From NCBI RefSeq assembly GCF_900141715.1, contig NZ_FQYK01000001.1, positions 771,369 through 835,368 of the forward strand: a stretch of 64,000 nt of DNA. The letters are read 5' to 3'. The translations under genes and the position numbers were made by a program. Positions 32,388 to 41,335 of this stretch are shown piece after piece; position 1 is the first letter of the stretch, and each line of letters opens with the position of its first letter. The stretch is from Algibacter luteus. Lineage in GTDB: Bacteria > Bacteroidota > Bacteroidia > Flavobacteriales > Flavobacteriaceae. The notes beneath the pieces are model-generated. The model was not told the DNA's origin. It worked only from the letters and a program-made list of their open reading frames with translations, and did not search any database.

Positions 32388-34943
32388 TTAAAAATTAAGT
32401 TTTGCCCCTACACTAAATGTTCTTCCATATCCGTAATAAACCAAAGCTGTATTTGTTGTAGATCCAGAACCATCTTGTGCATCAGAAATATATTCTGTAT
32501 CAAATACATTATTCATTCTAGCTGTTAAACTTGCATCAAAAGAACCAAACTTAAATCCATGAGTCATTGCTAAATCAAATAAACCGTAATCAGGCATTTT
32601 CCATGCATCAGGTGCTCCTGCTACGCCTCTATCACTAGGATCGAAATCCGCATAGATATCTGCATAGAAATTATAATCAACAATAAGTCTTGTTTCTGGC
32701 GCAAATTTATAATTTAGTCCTAAAGCAGCAGTAGTCTGAGCGGCATCTGCTACGTGTAAGTCTTTAATATATAAATCTACAGTTTCCACTACATTTTGAT
32801 CTTCATCAAGTATATCAACATCTGTTACATTGCTATCCCATCTCCAGTCTCCTAATGATGCCATACCAGTAATATCTAATTTATCAGATGCTCTGAAGAT
32901 AAAATCTAATTCAATTCCTTGATGAATCGCATTTACACCTAAAATATTTGCAACGGCTCTAGTTCCATCTGGTTGTTGAAATGTTGCAGTTTCTGTTCTA
33001 TCATTCCATCTAGTATGATAAAGGTTTAAATTAGCAGATAATTTATCTCCTCTGAATCCATAACCTAGTTCAAAACTTGATATTTTTTGGTTTGGCGCGT
33101 CTGCATTAATATTATCATTACTAAAGTTTAAAAATACAGCATCAAAACCTGGAGCCTTCTCAAAGTAACCAAGGTTTGCAAACACATTATGATTCGTGTC
33201 AATTCTATAGTTAGCACCACCTTTAGCACTAAACCCAAAGAAATTATAACGATCTGTTTCTTGTAACGGATCTGAATCTAAATAATTGAAATAGTCAATT
33301 CTTTTATATGATGTATTAGATGCTGCTAGTGATATAAAGGTATTAAAATTTTCGTTTACATCATACTCTAACTGCGCAAATGCTCCTGTCCAGCCTACTA
33401 AACCATCATTATAATAGTCTCTTTTATCACCAACTTGAAGTGCCGCATTTGGATTGTTTACGTTTCCATCATCCAATGCATATTGTGCTCCTAATAAGTC
33501 CGTAACTTCAGAGAAGTGTATTCCCTTATAGTTTCTGTAATCTAAACCAGCTAATAAAACTAAATCGTCTGATAAGTTTGTTTTTAAAGTAGAAAGTACA
33601 CCATACCAGTTGTGGTCGTTTCTAGAAGCTCTTAAATACGTTTCGGCACCATTTGCTCCTGCTGCGACATTTTCGTCAACTATTTTATCGAAATCAATTG
33701 GTCCAAATGTTCCAATTCTATAATCTCCTTGGCCTGTACTAGAATCAAATCCAAACTTGTAAGTTCCAGCAGTTCCGCCTCCACCACCAGATCCGAAAGA
33801 TGCGTAAGCTGATGTATTGATTGACGTATTATCATTTAAATTCCAATAGTGGTTTAAAGATATTTGTGGTTTATGATAAAAGTTATCTTCTTGGTGTGTT
33901 ACTTGACCATTTTTATAACCCCAATCGGCATTAAATTTTCTACCTCTATCACTATTTCTATAAGTTTCAATTAATTGTCTGTTTTGTCTTTGTCCGTGAC
34001 GTTGTTTTGCACCAAAAGCAGAGAACGATAACTTATGAGAATCATTAATTTCTTTTGAAATATTTACAAAATAGGATAAGCCTGTAAACTCAGTACCATC
34101 AACATAACCATCTCCTACTGTTTTTGCAGCAGAAACTGTTGCAGCAAAACCGTTATCCATTAATCCTGTAGAATAAGTTAAACCATATTTAAAATAACCA
34201 TCGTTAGCTACCGATGTGATTACATTCCCGCCTTCTTCAACGTCTGTAGTTTTAGTTACAATATTAATTGTTCCACCAATAGAAGGTACTGCAATTTTAG
34301 CAGCTCCTAACCCTCTTTGTACTTGCATTTGGCTTGTTACATCGCCAAGACCAGCCCAGTTAGACCAGAAAACTCGACCATTTTCCATATCGTTTACTGG
34401 AATACCGTTAATCATTACCGCAACGTTTTCAGAGTTAAATCCACGAAGGTTAATTCTACCGTCACCATAACCACCACCAGCTTTGGTAGCATATACACCA
34501 GGTGTTGATTTTAAAATCTCTGGAAATTCTTGAGTTCCTAATTTTAATTCAATGTCGGCAGACTTTACAGTAGAAACTGCAACTGGTGTCTTTCTATCTA
34601 CTGCAACCGATGCAATAATTTGAATTTCTTCTAAACCAACTTGACTAGATGTTAGAACAACACTTCCTAAGCTCATATCGCCTGAAAAAGAAATGGTTTT
34701 AGAATTATATCCTATATAAGATATTACAATGTCTCCAGAAGAAGATTTTGTTTTAATAGTGAAATTTCCATCAAAATCTGAAGTCACACCATTTGTTGTA
34801 CCCTTCTCAATAACATTTGCTCCCGGAAGTGGAATATTAGTTCCTGCTTCAACAACTGTACCCGAGATAGTACTTTGTGCCATAACTACTGCTGAAAATA
34901 GCAATGCTACAGTAAACATTAAAAAATGCGTAGTTTTTTTCAT
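32388..34943 (-). CDS. TonB-dependent receptor with carboxypeptidase-regulatory-like N-terminal domain
   Basis: The 851-residue protein has a signal peptide (to about residue 22, VVMAQ). The regulatory-like domain is at about 23-110 (STISGTVVEAGTNIPLPGAN). The plug (about 125-235) contains PEILKSTPGVYATKAGGGYG and NLRGFNSENVAVMINGIPVN, and the barrel ends YGYGRTFSVGAKLNF. It is co-transcribed with the four-repeat lipoprotein. It is only distantly related to the receptor at 25240. No substrate can be named from sequence; two surface nucleases lie within 12 kb. Confidence 0.93.
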   Translation of the reverse strand: MKKTTHFLMFTVALLFSAVVMAQSTISGTVVEAGTNIPLPGANVIEKGTTNGVTSDFDGNFTIKTKSSSGDIVISYIGYNSKTISFSGDMSLGSVVLTSSQVGLEEIQIIASVAVDRKTPVAVSTVKSADIELKLGTQEFPEILKSTPGVYATKAGGGYGDGRINLRGFNSENVAVMINGIPVNDMENGRVFWSNWAGLGDVTSQMQVQRGLGAAKIAVPSIGGTINIVTKTTDVEEGGNVITSVANDGYFKYGLTYSTGLMDNGFAATVSAAKTVGDGYVDGTEFTGLSYFVNISKEINDSHKLSFSAFGAKQRHGQRQNRQLIETYRNSDRGRKFNADWGYKNGQVTHQEDNFYHKPQISLNHYWNLNDNTSINTSAYASFGSGGGGGTAGTYKFGFDSSTGQGDYRIGTFGPIDFDKIVDENVAAGANGAETYLRASRNDHNWYGVLSTLKTNLSDDLVLLAGLDYRNYKGIHFSEVTDLLGAQYALDDGNVNNPNAALQVGDKRDYYNDGLVGWTGAFAQLEYDVNENFNTFISLAASNTSYKRIDYFNYLDSDPLQETDRYNFFGFSAKGGANYRIDTNHNVFANLGYFEKAPGFDAVFLNFSNDNINADAPNQKISSFELGYGFRGDKLSANLNLYHTRWNDRTETATFQQPDGTRAVANILGVNAIHQGIELDFIFRASDKLDITGMASLGDWRWDSNVTDVDILDEDQNVVETVDLYIKDLHVADAAQTTAALGLNYKFAPETRLIVDYNFYADIYADFDPSDRGVAGAPDAWKMPDYGLFDLAMTHGFKFGSFDASLTARMNNVFDTEYISDAQDGSGSTTNTALVYYGYGRTFSVGAKLNF

Positions 34944-35044
34944 AATTAATTATTTGAAATTAGTCGCGTCAAAAATACATAATTTAAGGCATATAACATT
35001 ATTTAAATGTTAAGACTTTTAATACCTACTTATTAACAAAAAAT

Positions 35045-35067
35045 CGTCGATATTCACAATATCGACG
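35045..35067 (-). terminator. Terminator of pgi
   Basis: CGTCGATATT pairs perfectly with AATATCGACG across a 3-nt loop. On the minus strand it is followed by ATTTTTTG. It is 26 bp past the pgi stop and 102 bp before the receptor start. Confidence 0.85.
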
Positions 35068-35092
35068 CTTTTGTTAAAAGAATGATAAGTTT

Positions 35093-36712
35093 TTAGGAAT
35101 TTTCCTTATAAAAATTTAATAGATTTTGTGTTGACGAATCATGATTGTTAACAACACTATTATTAAATTCTTGTAAAATATTACTAGCTAATTGCTTACC
35201 TAATTCTACACCAAATTGGTCGTAGCTAAAAATGTTCCAAATAATACCTTGAACAAAAATTTTATGTTCGTACATCGCTATTAATTTACCTAAACTTTCT
35301 GGAGTTAGTTTATTAATAAAAATGGTGTTAGTTGGTTTATTTCCTTGGAAAATCTTAAAAGGAATAATATCTTCTTTTGTACCCTCTGCAACAACTTCTG
35401 CTTTTGTTTTACCATTTAACAAAGCTTCCGTTTGGGCTAAAAAGTTTGAAGTTAATTTGTCTTGATGGTCTTGGTTGCCGTGTAAGGATTTGGTAAATCC
35501 AATAAAATCGGCTGGAATTAACTTCGTACCTTGATGTATTAATTGAAAAAAAGCATGCTGCGAATTCGTTCCAGGCTCTCCCCATATTAAGGTTCCTGTT
35601 TCATAATCAATAGGATTGCCGCTTCTATCAATACTTTTACCATTACTTTCCATAATACCTTGTTGCAGGTACGTTGCAAATTGATTTAAATACTGAGAGT
35701 AGCCAATAACTGCCTCACTTTCTGCCTTAAAGAAATTGTTATACCAAATACTTATAAGCGCTAAAACTACCGGAATATTACTCGAAAATTCTTCGTTTTT
35801 GAAATGCTCATCCATTTTGTTGGCACCTTTCAAAAGATTATCGAAGTTTTGATAACCAACAGCTAAACTAATAGATAAACCTACGGCACTCCATAATGAA
35901 AAACGACCACCAACCCAGTCCCACATCGGGAAAATGTTCTTAGGGTTAATACCAAAATTCTTTACAGACTCTATATTTGTTGAAACTGCAACAAAGTGTT
36001 TCGCTATATCAGATTCACTAGCATGTTTTAAAAACCATGCCTTTAAAGTGTTAGCATTCGATAAGGTTTCTTGTGTTGTAAACGTTTTGGATACCACAAC
36101 AAACAATGTAGTTTCAGGGTTTAGCTTTTTAATGACTTCATTTACATGATCCCCATCCACATTACTCACAAAATGTGTAGTTAAGTGGTTTTTGTAAAAT
36201 TGTAAGGCTTCAACCACCATAGCGGGACCAAGATCTGAACCACCAATACCAATATTCACAATATCTGTAAACGCTTTACCTGTATAGCCTTTTAAATTGC
36301 CTGATACCACCTCATTGGTGAAGGCTTCAATTTTTCGTTTTACCTTATAAACTTCGGGCATAACATTATCGCCATCAACCTTAACGCTGTAAGATTCAGG
36401 TGCTCTTAATGCGGTATGCAATACTGCTCTTCCTTCTGTTTTGTTTATTATTTCACCAGAAAACTGACTTTCAATTGCATCTTTTAGCTTCACATCTTCA
36501 GCTAATTCAAGCAAATATTTAAAGGTTTCTTCTGTGATTCTGTTCTTGGAAAAATCCACATAAAAATCATCCCATTTAATGGTGAATTTATTTGCTCTAT
36601 CGCCATCTTTTGCAAACAAATCTTTCATATGAAGATCTTTGACATCATTAAAATGTGCATTTAGTTTTTTCCAAGAAGGGGTTGTGGTTGGGTTTATATT
36701 TGGTAAAGCCAT
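35093..36712 (-). CDS. pgi: Glucose-6-phosphate isomerase
   Basis: Interconverts glucose-6-phosphate and fructose-6-phosphate in glycolysis and gluconeogenesis. The 539-residue length suits the bacterial/eukaryotic-type PGI. Signatures present are [43 protein letters not shown], and [19 protein letters not shown] with catalytic Glu/His and the C-terminal Lys region. The gene starts 3 bp after the M23 peptidase stop, so it ends an operon with the peptidase, tryptophan dioxygenase and DUF3108 genes. Confidence 0.96.
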   Translation of the reverse strand: MALPNINPTTTPSWKKLNAHFNDVKDLHMKDLFAKDGDRANKFTIKWDDFYVDFSKNRITEETFKYLLELAEDVKLKDAIESQFSGEIINKTEGRAVLHTALRAPESYSVKVDGDNVMPEVYKVKRKIEAFTNEVVSGNLKGYTGKAFTDIVNIGIGGSDLGPAMVVEALQFYKNHLTTHFVSNVDGDHVNEVIKKLNPETTLFVVVSKTFTTQETLSNANTLKAWFLKHASESDIAKHFVAVSTNIESVKNFGINPKNIFPMWDWVGGRFSLWSAVGLSISLAVGYQNFDNLLKGANKMDEHFKNEEFSSNIPVVLALISIWYNNFFKAESEAVIGYSQYLNQFATYLQQGIMESNGKSIDRSGNPIDYETGTLIWGEPGTNSQHAFFQLIHQGTKLIPADFIGFTKSLHGNQDHQDKLTSNFLAQTEALLNGKTKAEVVAEGTKEDIIPFKIFQGNKPTNTIFINKLTPESLGKLIAMYEHKIFVQGIIWNIFSYDQFGVELGKQLASNILQEFNNSVVNNHDSSTQNLLNFYKENS

Positions 36713-36715
36713 GAA

Positions 36716-38050
36716 TTAATGGTTAAAGGATATTAAATTATTATTTTGTTTTATAATTTGTTCTGGTTGGTTTTGCTCTTCAAAAACATCTTCCAAGAAA
36801 TGAATATTATCTAATTTGGTTTTTATAGGTTGAATAAAGTCTAAATATTTCACTTTTAATGAATCTGAAATAGGTTTAGCTTCTGGTAGTTTTTGCTTGA
36901 ATGGGTCTACTTGTTTCCCGTTTTTCCAAAAACGATAACATACGTGCGGGCCACCAGTATTTCCGGTCATTCCTACCCATCCAATAACATCGCCTTGTTT
37001 AACAAAATCGCCCACTTTAGCCTTACGTTTTCTCATGTGTAGGTATTGGGTTTCGTAAGTAGCGTTATGCCTTATTTTTACATAGTTACCATTACCACCT
37101 TTTCTTCTAGACTCTGTTACTGTGCCATTTGCAGTCGCCATGATAGGCGTTCCTATAGGTGCCGCAAAATCGGTTCCTTTATGTGGCCGTATTTTAAAAC
37201 CGTAAACGGCAATGCGTCGTTTTAAATTATAGCGGGAAGAAATTCTACTGAATTTAACAGGCGCTTTCAAAAATGCCCGACGTAAATTTTTAGCGTCTTC
37301 ACTAAAATAATCTATAATTCCTTTAGTGGAATCGGTTACAAACTCAAAAGCATAAAATGGCTCTTTATTATGCTCAAAATAGGCTGCTTTTACGTCGTGT
37401 ACACCAACATATATACTGTCATCTATATACTTGTCGGTGTAAATAACCTTAAAACGATCGCCTTTTTGTAGTCGTCTAAAATCAATGGTCCATGCATAAA
37501 TTTCATCGGCCATTTTATATGCTAACCTTGGGCTTAACCCTTGCTCTTCTAAAGTTTCAGAAATATTACTGTTTATTATTCCAGTAGCTGTTTTTTCAAC
37601 ATACGTTACAGGCTTTCTACTGGTATAAGCATGAATAGAATCTTGAAAATTTATCACTACATAGTCTACCAAATTGGGTTGATAAATAAAACACCTAGGT
37701 GTTTGCAAAGAATCTTTAGAGCATAAAAGCGTATAAGGCTTGCCTACTTGTAGTCTTCGAATGTCAAAGGTGTCTTTTGCTTTTTCAGCAATGTGAAATA
37801 TTTTAGGGTAACCAACATTATTTCGTTCTAGTATCTCACCAAAACTATCACCACGCTTAATAGTATCTCGTTTTACAATGTAATCTTCTATATTAAAACC
37901 AAATTCTATAATTTCTTCTGGTTCCTCAATAACATCAACTAGCTCTTCTACCGCTGGTTTTTCATCTTCTTTACACCCATAGGCACAAAGTACTATTAGT
38001 AAAATTACTAAACATCTGTTCCCCAATCTGCTATTTCTTTGTCGGTCCAT
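36716..38050 (-). CDS. M23 family metallopeptidase lipoprotein with LysM-like region
   Basis: I place the start at ATG 38050, giving a short basic n-region (MDRQRNSRLGNR) and the lipobox LCAYGC. A TTG at 38026 is an alternative, and the open frame back to 38104 would overlap tryptophan dioxygenase by about 100 bp. After the acidic linker, a LysM/OapA-like region (TIKRGDSFGEILERNNVGYP) comes before the M23 domain: IRPHKGTDFAAPIGTPI with metal His and Asp, and TQYLHMRKRKAKVGDFVKQG. It probably cleaves peptidoglycan cross-links. It overlaps the 3' end of the dioxygenase gene and is coupled to it. Confidence 0.88.
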   Translation of the reverse strand: MDRQRNSRLGNRCLVILLIVLCAYGCKEDEKPAVEELVDVIEEPEEIIEFGFNIEDYIVKRDTIKRGDSFGEILERNNVGYPKIFHIAEKAKDTFDIRRLQVGKPYTLLCSKDSLQTPRCFIYQPNLVDYVVINFQDSIHAYTSRKPVTYVEKTATGIINSNISETLEEQGLSPRLAYKMADEIYAWTIDFRRLQKGDRFKVIYTDKYIDDSIYVGVHDVKAAYFEHNKEPFYAFEFVTDSTKGIIDYFSEDAKNLRRAFLKAPVKFSRISSRYNLKRRIAVYGFKIRPHKGTDFAAPIGTPIMATANGTVTESRRKGGNGNYVKIRHNATYETQYLHMRKRKAKVGDFVKQGDVIGWVGMTGNTGGPHVCYRFWKNGKQVDPFKQKLPEAKPISDSLKVKYLDFIQPIKTKLDNIHFLEDVFEEQNQPEQIIKQNNNLISFNH

Positions 38051-38925
38051 AAATCTGGAAAAAATATTCTTTTTTGATATTTTGGGTGCATGTATTTTAC
38101 CCACTCACTTCCTCCTGTTGCTTCGGTAGTTTTCCCACCAATATTTAAATAATGATTAGCAGTATTATAATGCGCCATAACCCATTTAATATTTACCGTA
38201 TAATCATAATGTCTCATCGCTTCAATCAGACCTTTATTAGAACGTCCTTCTTTGGGCAATGACTTATATTTACTCCACAAATTGTTGTGTTGATAAAACT
38301 TTGTAAATCTAATAAATTCTTCCTTATAACGCTTCTCAAAAGCGGTAAGAGTATAAGTTTTTTTACCAGTTTTATAATCTTTACCTGCAGCTTGCCAATA
38401 TAAGTGCTCAAAAGCATGCTCGTATGTAGAATTTCTATCAATGGTGTCTCTAAAGCGTTTATCAATTAAATTTATTAATTCTGTAGATGCGAATTCAATT
38501 TTCCGATATTGTGCACTTTGAAATCCACTTGCAGGAGTTAACGTAGTTCTAAACTTATTATATTGCTCCACATCCATACCATCTTTCATGATACTAAACG
38601 AAGAGGTAAGCACATCAAAATAACGACTTATGCGCATTATTTTAATTGTAAAAGTTTCAGTGTTAATAGTAGCGCTTTCGGCTATTTGAGCCATTTCAGA
38701 AAGCACCATTTTAAATAACAATTCAGTTACCTGATGATACATAATAAATACATTCTCATCTGGAAAAACTGTACGTTGTACCTGTAAATTTAAAAGTGCA
38801 TCGGTTTGAATATAATCCCAGTAGTTTATGGGTTTACTATGCAATAAACCTTCTAAATGCACCTCTACATCTTGGTCTATAGCTTTGTACTTGTCTTTAA
38901 GTTGGTCCGTTATTTTAGAGTCCAA
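38008..38925 (-). CDS. Tryptophan 2,3-dioxygenase family protein
   Basis: This is a haem enzyme family that opens the tryptophan indole ring to N-formylkynurenine. The 305-residue protein has WDYIQTDALLNLQ, MYHQVTELLFKMVLSE (His and Glu region), TPASGFQSAQYRKIE and the C-terminal GGKTTEATGGSEWVKYM, all TDO landmarks. The proximal haem His is likely His254 or nearby in VMAHYNTANHYL. It is embedded with DUF3108 upstream (6 bp) and an M23 peptidase downstream (overlap), with no kynurenine-pathway genes visible in this window. Confidence 0.9.
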   Translation of the reverse strand: MDSKITDQLKDKYKAIDQDVEVHLEGLLHSKPINYWDYIQTDALLNLQVQRTVFPDENVFIMYHQVTELLFKMVLSEMAQIAESATINTETFTIKIMRISRYFDVLTSSFSIMKDGMDVEQYNKFRTTLTPASGFQSAQYRKIEFASTELINLIDKRFRDTIDRNSTYEHAFEHLYWQAAGKDYKTGKKTYTLTAFEKRYKEEFIRFTKFYQHNNLWSKYKSLPKEGRSNKGLIEAMRHYDYTVNIKWVMAHYNTANHYLNIGGKTTEATGGSEWVKYMHPKYQKRIFFPDLWTDKEIADWGTDV

Positions 38926-38931
38926 AATATC

Positions 38932-39714
38932 TTAATTATTAACAACTATTTTAAATGGATGTTTTAAGCCTTTAAATGCTTCTAAGTCTGCTCGTAAAGA
39001 GCCTACCGCCAAATCTGCCTTGATACGTAAAGGTACTTTATTTTTGTCTTTTGACACCCAAAGCGTTAAACTTTCTTCTTCTTTAAAAACACGACCAGCC
39101 ATTACATAAGGCCTAAATTTTAACGACTCTATCTCGCCAAAATCCGTATCAATAATTTCCTCACCAAGGTATTTAAGTTTAAAACCGTAGTTTTCTTCAT
39201 CAAAAAACATGTCAACTCGCACCTCATCTCCAACTTTTAAAGTCTTTGTTTCTAAGTTATTACGCAAATAATAAAACGTTGAAACCATGTCTTGAATATT
39301 CGGCGGCGTATCAAAAACTTTTAACGTGTTATGTTTTTTGTTATTAACATGGGCCTTATTATTCTTTTGGTCAAAATCTATTTCAATATCTTTAGTATGA
39401 CCACCTTCATCAATATTTCTAATAAACTTATAAGGCATAATAGTTTTTTTATCAAAATAGCTTTCATACCTATCCTTAACCTTAAAAAACCATTTAATCA
39501 TACCTGTAGTCCAGCCTTTGCCAACCACATGAAAAACATCTTTATTATCTAACTGCGTTTCTTTTACGGTAAGTGTTGCATTACCAGCCTTAAGCCAGTT
39601 GCTATAACTCATTTTAAATTTAAACCATTCGCCAGTATCAAACGCCGATTCTTTTTGAGCAAAAGCCGTTTGCATTGAAACTATAGCGACACATATAAGT
39701 AGTATTCTTTTCAT
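38932..39714 (-). CDS. DUF3108 domain-containing secreted protein
   Basis: The 260-residue protein starts with a signal peptide ending near FAQKES (about residue 20). The DUF3108 body has FDTGEWFKFKMSYSNWLKAG, NATLTVKETQLDNK, YESYFDKKTIMPYKFIRNID and LTLWVSKDKNKVPLRIKADL, a lipocalin-like beta pattern seen in bacterial periplasmic proteins. It is the first gene of the operon with tryptophan dioxygenase, the M23 peptidase and pgi. Function unknown; a periplasmic or envelope role is inferred. Confidence 0.9.
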   Translation of the reverse strand: MKRILLICVAIVSMQTAFAQKESAFDTGEWFKFKMSYSNWLKAGNATLTVKETQLDNKDVFHVVGKGWTTGMIKWFFKVKDRYESYFDKKTIMPYKFIRNIDEGGHTKDIEIDFDQKNNKAHVNNKKHNTLKVFDTPPNIQDMVSTFYYLRNNLETKTLKVGDEVRVDMFFDEENYGFKLKYLGEEIIDTDFGEIESLKFRPYVMAGRVFKEEESLTLWVSKDKNKVPLRIKADLAVGSLRADLEAFKGLKHPFKIVVNN

Positions 39715-39877
39715 TCTCTTGGGGTAATTGTTTTGTAACTCAATTGCGCCACAAATATTGTATTACACAAGAAATTACAATTACTGTTCCAAAAATATAA
39801 ATTTTATTGGTTTAGCAGCGGTTAAGCCCGTTATAGTTAGGCTACATTAACAAATATTAACTATTTATCAGTTTAAT

Positions 39878-39964
39878 GGCGTTACCGCAAGGGTCGGGCT
39901 TTTCGTTATTAGTTTTGGCTCGATGCACGCCTCGCCAAAAGCTAGCCACTACAATCCCTAACGC
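39878..39964 (-). repeat. Palindromic intergenic element, family 1, copy B
   Basis: On the minus strand it reads GCGTTAGGGATTGTAGTGGC and ends TTGCGGTAACGCC. The inner stem AGCTTTTGGC / GCCAAAACT and loop GAGGCGTGCATCGA match copy A. It lies immediately upstream of the DUF3108 operon and directly abuts the hppD terminator. Confidence 0.88.
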
Positions 39965-40000
39965 AAAAAACCTGCTCATTTTTTAAAGCAGGTTTTTTTT
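39965..40000 (-). terminator. Terminator downstream of hppD
   Basis: AAAAAACCTGCT pairs with AGCAGGTTTTTT around a 10-nt loop. It lies 20 bp past the hppD stop, and T-runs on both strands make it potentially bidirectional. Confidence 0.88.
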
Positions 40001-40020
40001 ATCATGGTATTTATAAAGTT

Positions 40021-41181
40021 CTACAGCGTACCTCTTTTAGCTTGTTCGCGCTCAATAGATTCAAAAAGTGCTTTAAAATTTCCTGCCCCAAAACCTCGGG
40101 CTCCCATACGTTGAATTATTTCAAAAAATAACGTTGGCCTGTCTTCCACAGGTTTTGTGAAAATTTGAAGTAAGTAACCTTCCTCATCAGCATCAATCAT
40201 AATGCCTAATTTTTTTAATTCTTCAATGTTTTCGCGCAATTCATGGCTATGTTCTTCTAACCTCCCTGGAACAGCACGATAATATTCTTCTGGCGGAATC
40301 GATAAAAACTCTACACCTCTAGCCCTTAACTGGCTAACGGTACTAATAATATCATCTGTTGCCACAGCAATGTGTTGCACACCTGCGCCTTCGTAAAAAT
40401 CGAGATATTCTTCAATCTGGGAGCGTTTTTTACCTTTTGCTGGCTCGTTTATTGGGAATTTTATGCGGCCGTTACCATTACTCATCACTTTACTCATAAG
40501 TGCCGAATATTCGGTATGGATTTGCTTATCATCAAACGATAAAAAGTTTTCAAAACCCATAACATCTTCGTACCATTTTACCCATGTATTCATTTGGCCC
40601 CAACCAACATTACCAACCATATGGTCTATAAATTTTAAACCAACAGGCGTTGGATTGTAATCGGATTTCCATGCTTCAAAACCGGGTAAAAACGTTCCAT
40701 TGTAATTTTTACGCTCTACAAACATATGCACCGTTTCGCCGTAGGTATAAATACCGGCTCTTATTACCTCGCCATGTTCATCTTTTTCAACAACAGGTTC
40801 CATATAAGATTTGGCCCCTCTGCTAGTTGTTTCTTGGTATGCTTTTTTGGCGTCATCAACCCAAAGCGCAATTACTTTTACACCGTCGCCATGCTTAACA
40901 ATATGGTCGTTTATGGGCGACTTACTTGTTAATGGTGTAGTTAAAACCAATTTTATTTTATCCTGTGTTAACACATAACTCACTTGATCTTTCGAGCCTG
41001 TTTCTAAGCCTTTATACGCGTAGGATTGAAACCCAAATGCCGTTTTGTAAAAATGCGCCGATTGTTTAGCATTACCTACGTAGAATTCTACATAATCTGT
41101 TCCTAAAAGTGGCAAAAAATCTTGTGCCCCTTCGAATATTTTTTCTAAACCGTAGTTTACTGATTTTATGTCTTTACTCAT
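40021..41181 (-). CDS. hppD: 4-hydroxyphenylpyruvate dioxygenase
   Basis: The Fe(II) enzyme converts 4-hydroxyphenylpyruvate to homogentisate in tyrosine and phenylalanine breakdown. The 386-residue protein has two vicinal-oxygen-chelate halves. Iron ligands are expected at His in FIDHMVGNVGWGQM, His in VQHIAVATDDI and Glu in LFFEIIQRMGARGFG. The C-terminal GAGNFKALFESIEREQAKRG closes the active site. The product is the substrate of the upstream hmgA enzyme; both lie on the minus strand, separated by 154 bp that hold a family 2 element. Confidence 0.96.
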   Translation of the reverse strand: MSKDIKSVNYGLEKIFEGAQDFLPLLGTDYVEFYVGNAKQSAHFYKTAFGFQSYAYKGLETGSKDQVSYVLTQDKIKLVLTTPLTSKSPINDHIVKHGDGVKVIALWVDDAKKAYQETTSRGAKSYMEPVVEKDEHGEVIRAGIYTYGETVHMFVERKNYNGTFLPGFEAWKSDYNPTPVGLKFIDHMVGNVGWGQMNTWVKWYEDVMGFENFLSFDDKQIHTEYSALMSKVMSNGNGRIKFPINEPAKGKKRSQIEEYLDFYEGAGVQHIAVATDDIISTVSQLRARGVEFLSIPPEEYYRAVPGRLEEHSHELRENIEELKKLGIMIDADEEGYLLQIFTKPVEDRPTLFFEIIQRMGARGFGAGNFKALFESIEREQAKRGTL

Positions 41182-41249
41182 TTTCTTAAAGTTTAATTGT
41201 TTATGAGTTTAAATAGTTTATTTGAAAAGTTAAAACTTACCTATTATGC

Positions 41250-41321
41250 CTAGCCCTGATTGCAGTGGCATCCTTTTTTGATTTTTCTTCAAAAAAGATA
41301 TAACGGAAAGCAGGTATTAGC
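41250..41321 (+). repeat. Palindromic intergenic element, family 2, copy B
   Basis: The element runs CTAGCCCTGATTGCAGTGGC then ATCCTTTTTTG, a short TTTTTCTT loop, CAAAAAAGAT, ATAACGGAAAGC and the closing AGGTATTAGC. The inner and outer arms pair. It lies between hmgA and hppD, in the opposite orientation to those genes. Confidence 0.75.
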
Positions 41322-41335
41322 TTCTTTTAAAAAAA

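Larger units (their letters stand above)
39715..40020. other. 306-bp intergenic region with repeat and terminator
   Basis: No coding frame is supportable. The region holds the upstream flank of the DUF3108 gene (AT-rich, 39715-39875), the family 1 element copy B (39878-39964) and the hairpin terminator of hppD (39965-40000). Confidence 0.8.

Noticed and set aside
38051..38104. Extended N-terminus of the M23 peptidase
   Set aside because: The longer form would place about 18 polar residues before the signal peptide and overlap tryptophan dioxygenase by almost 100 bp.
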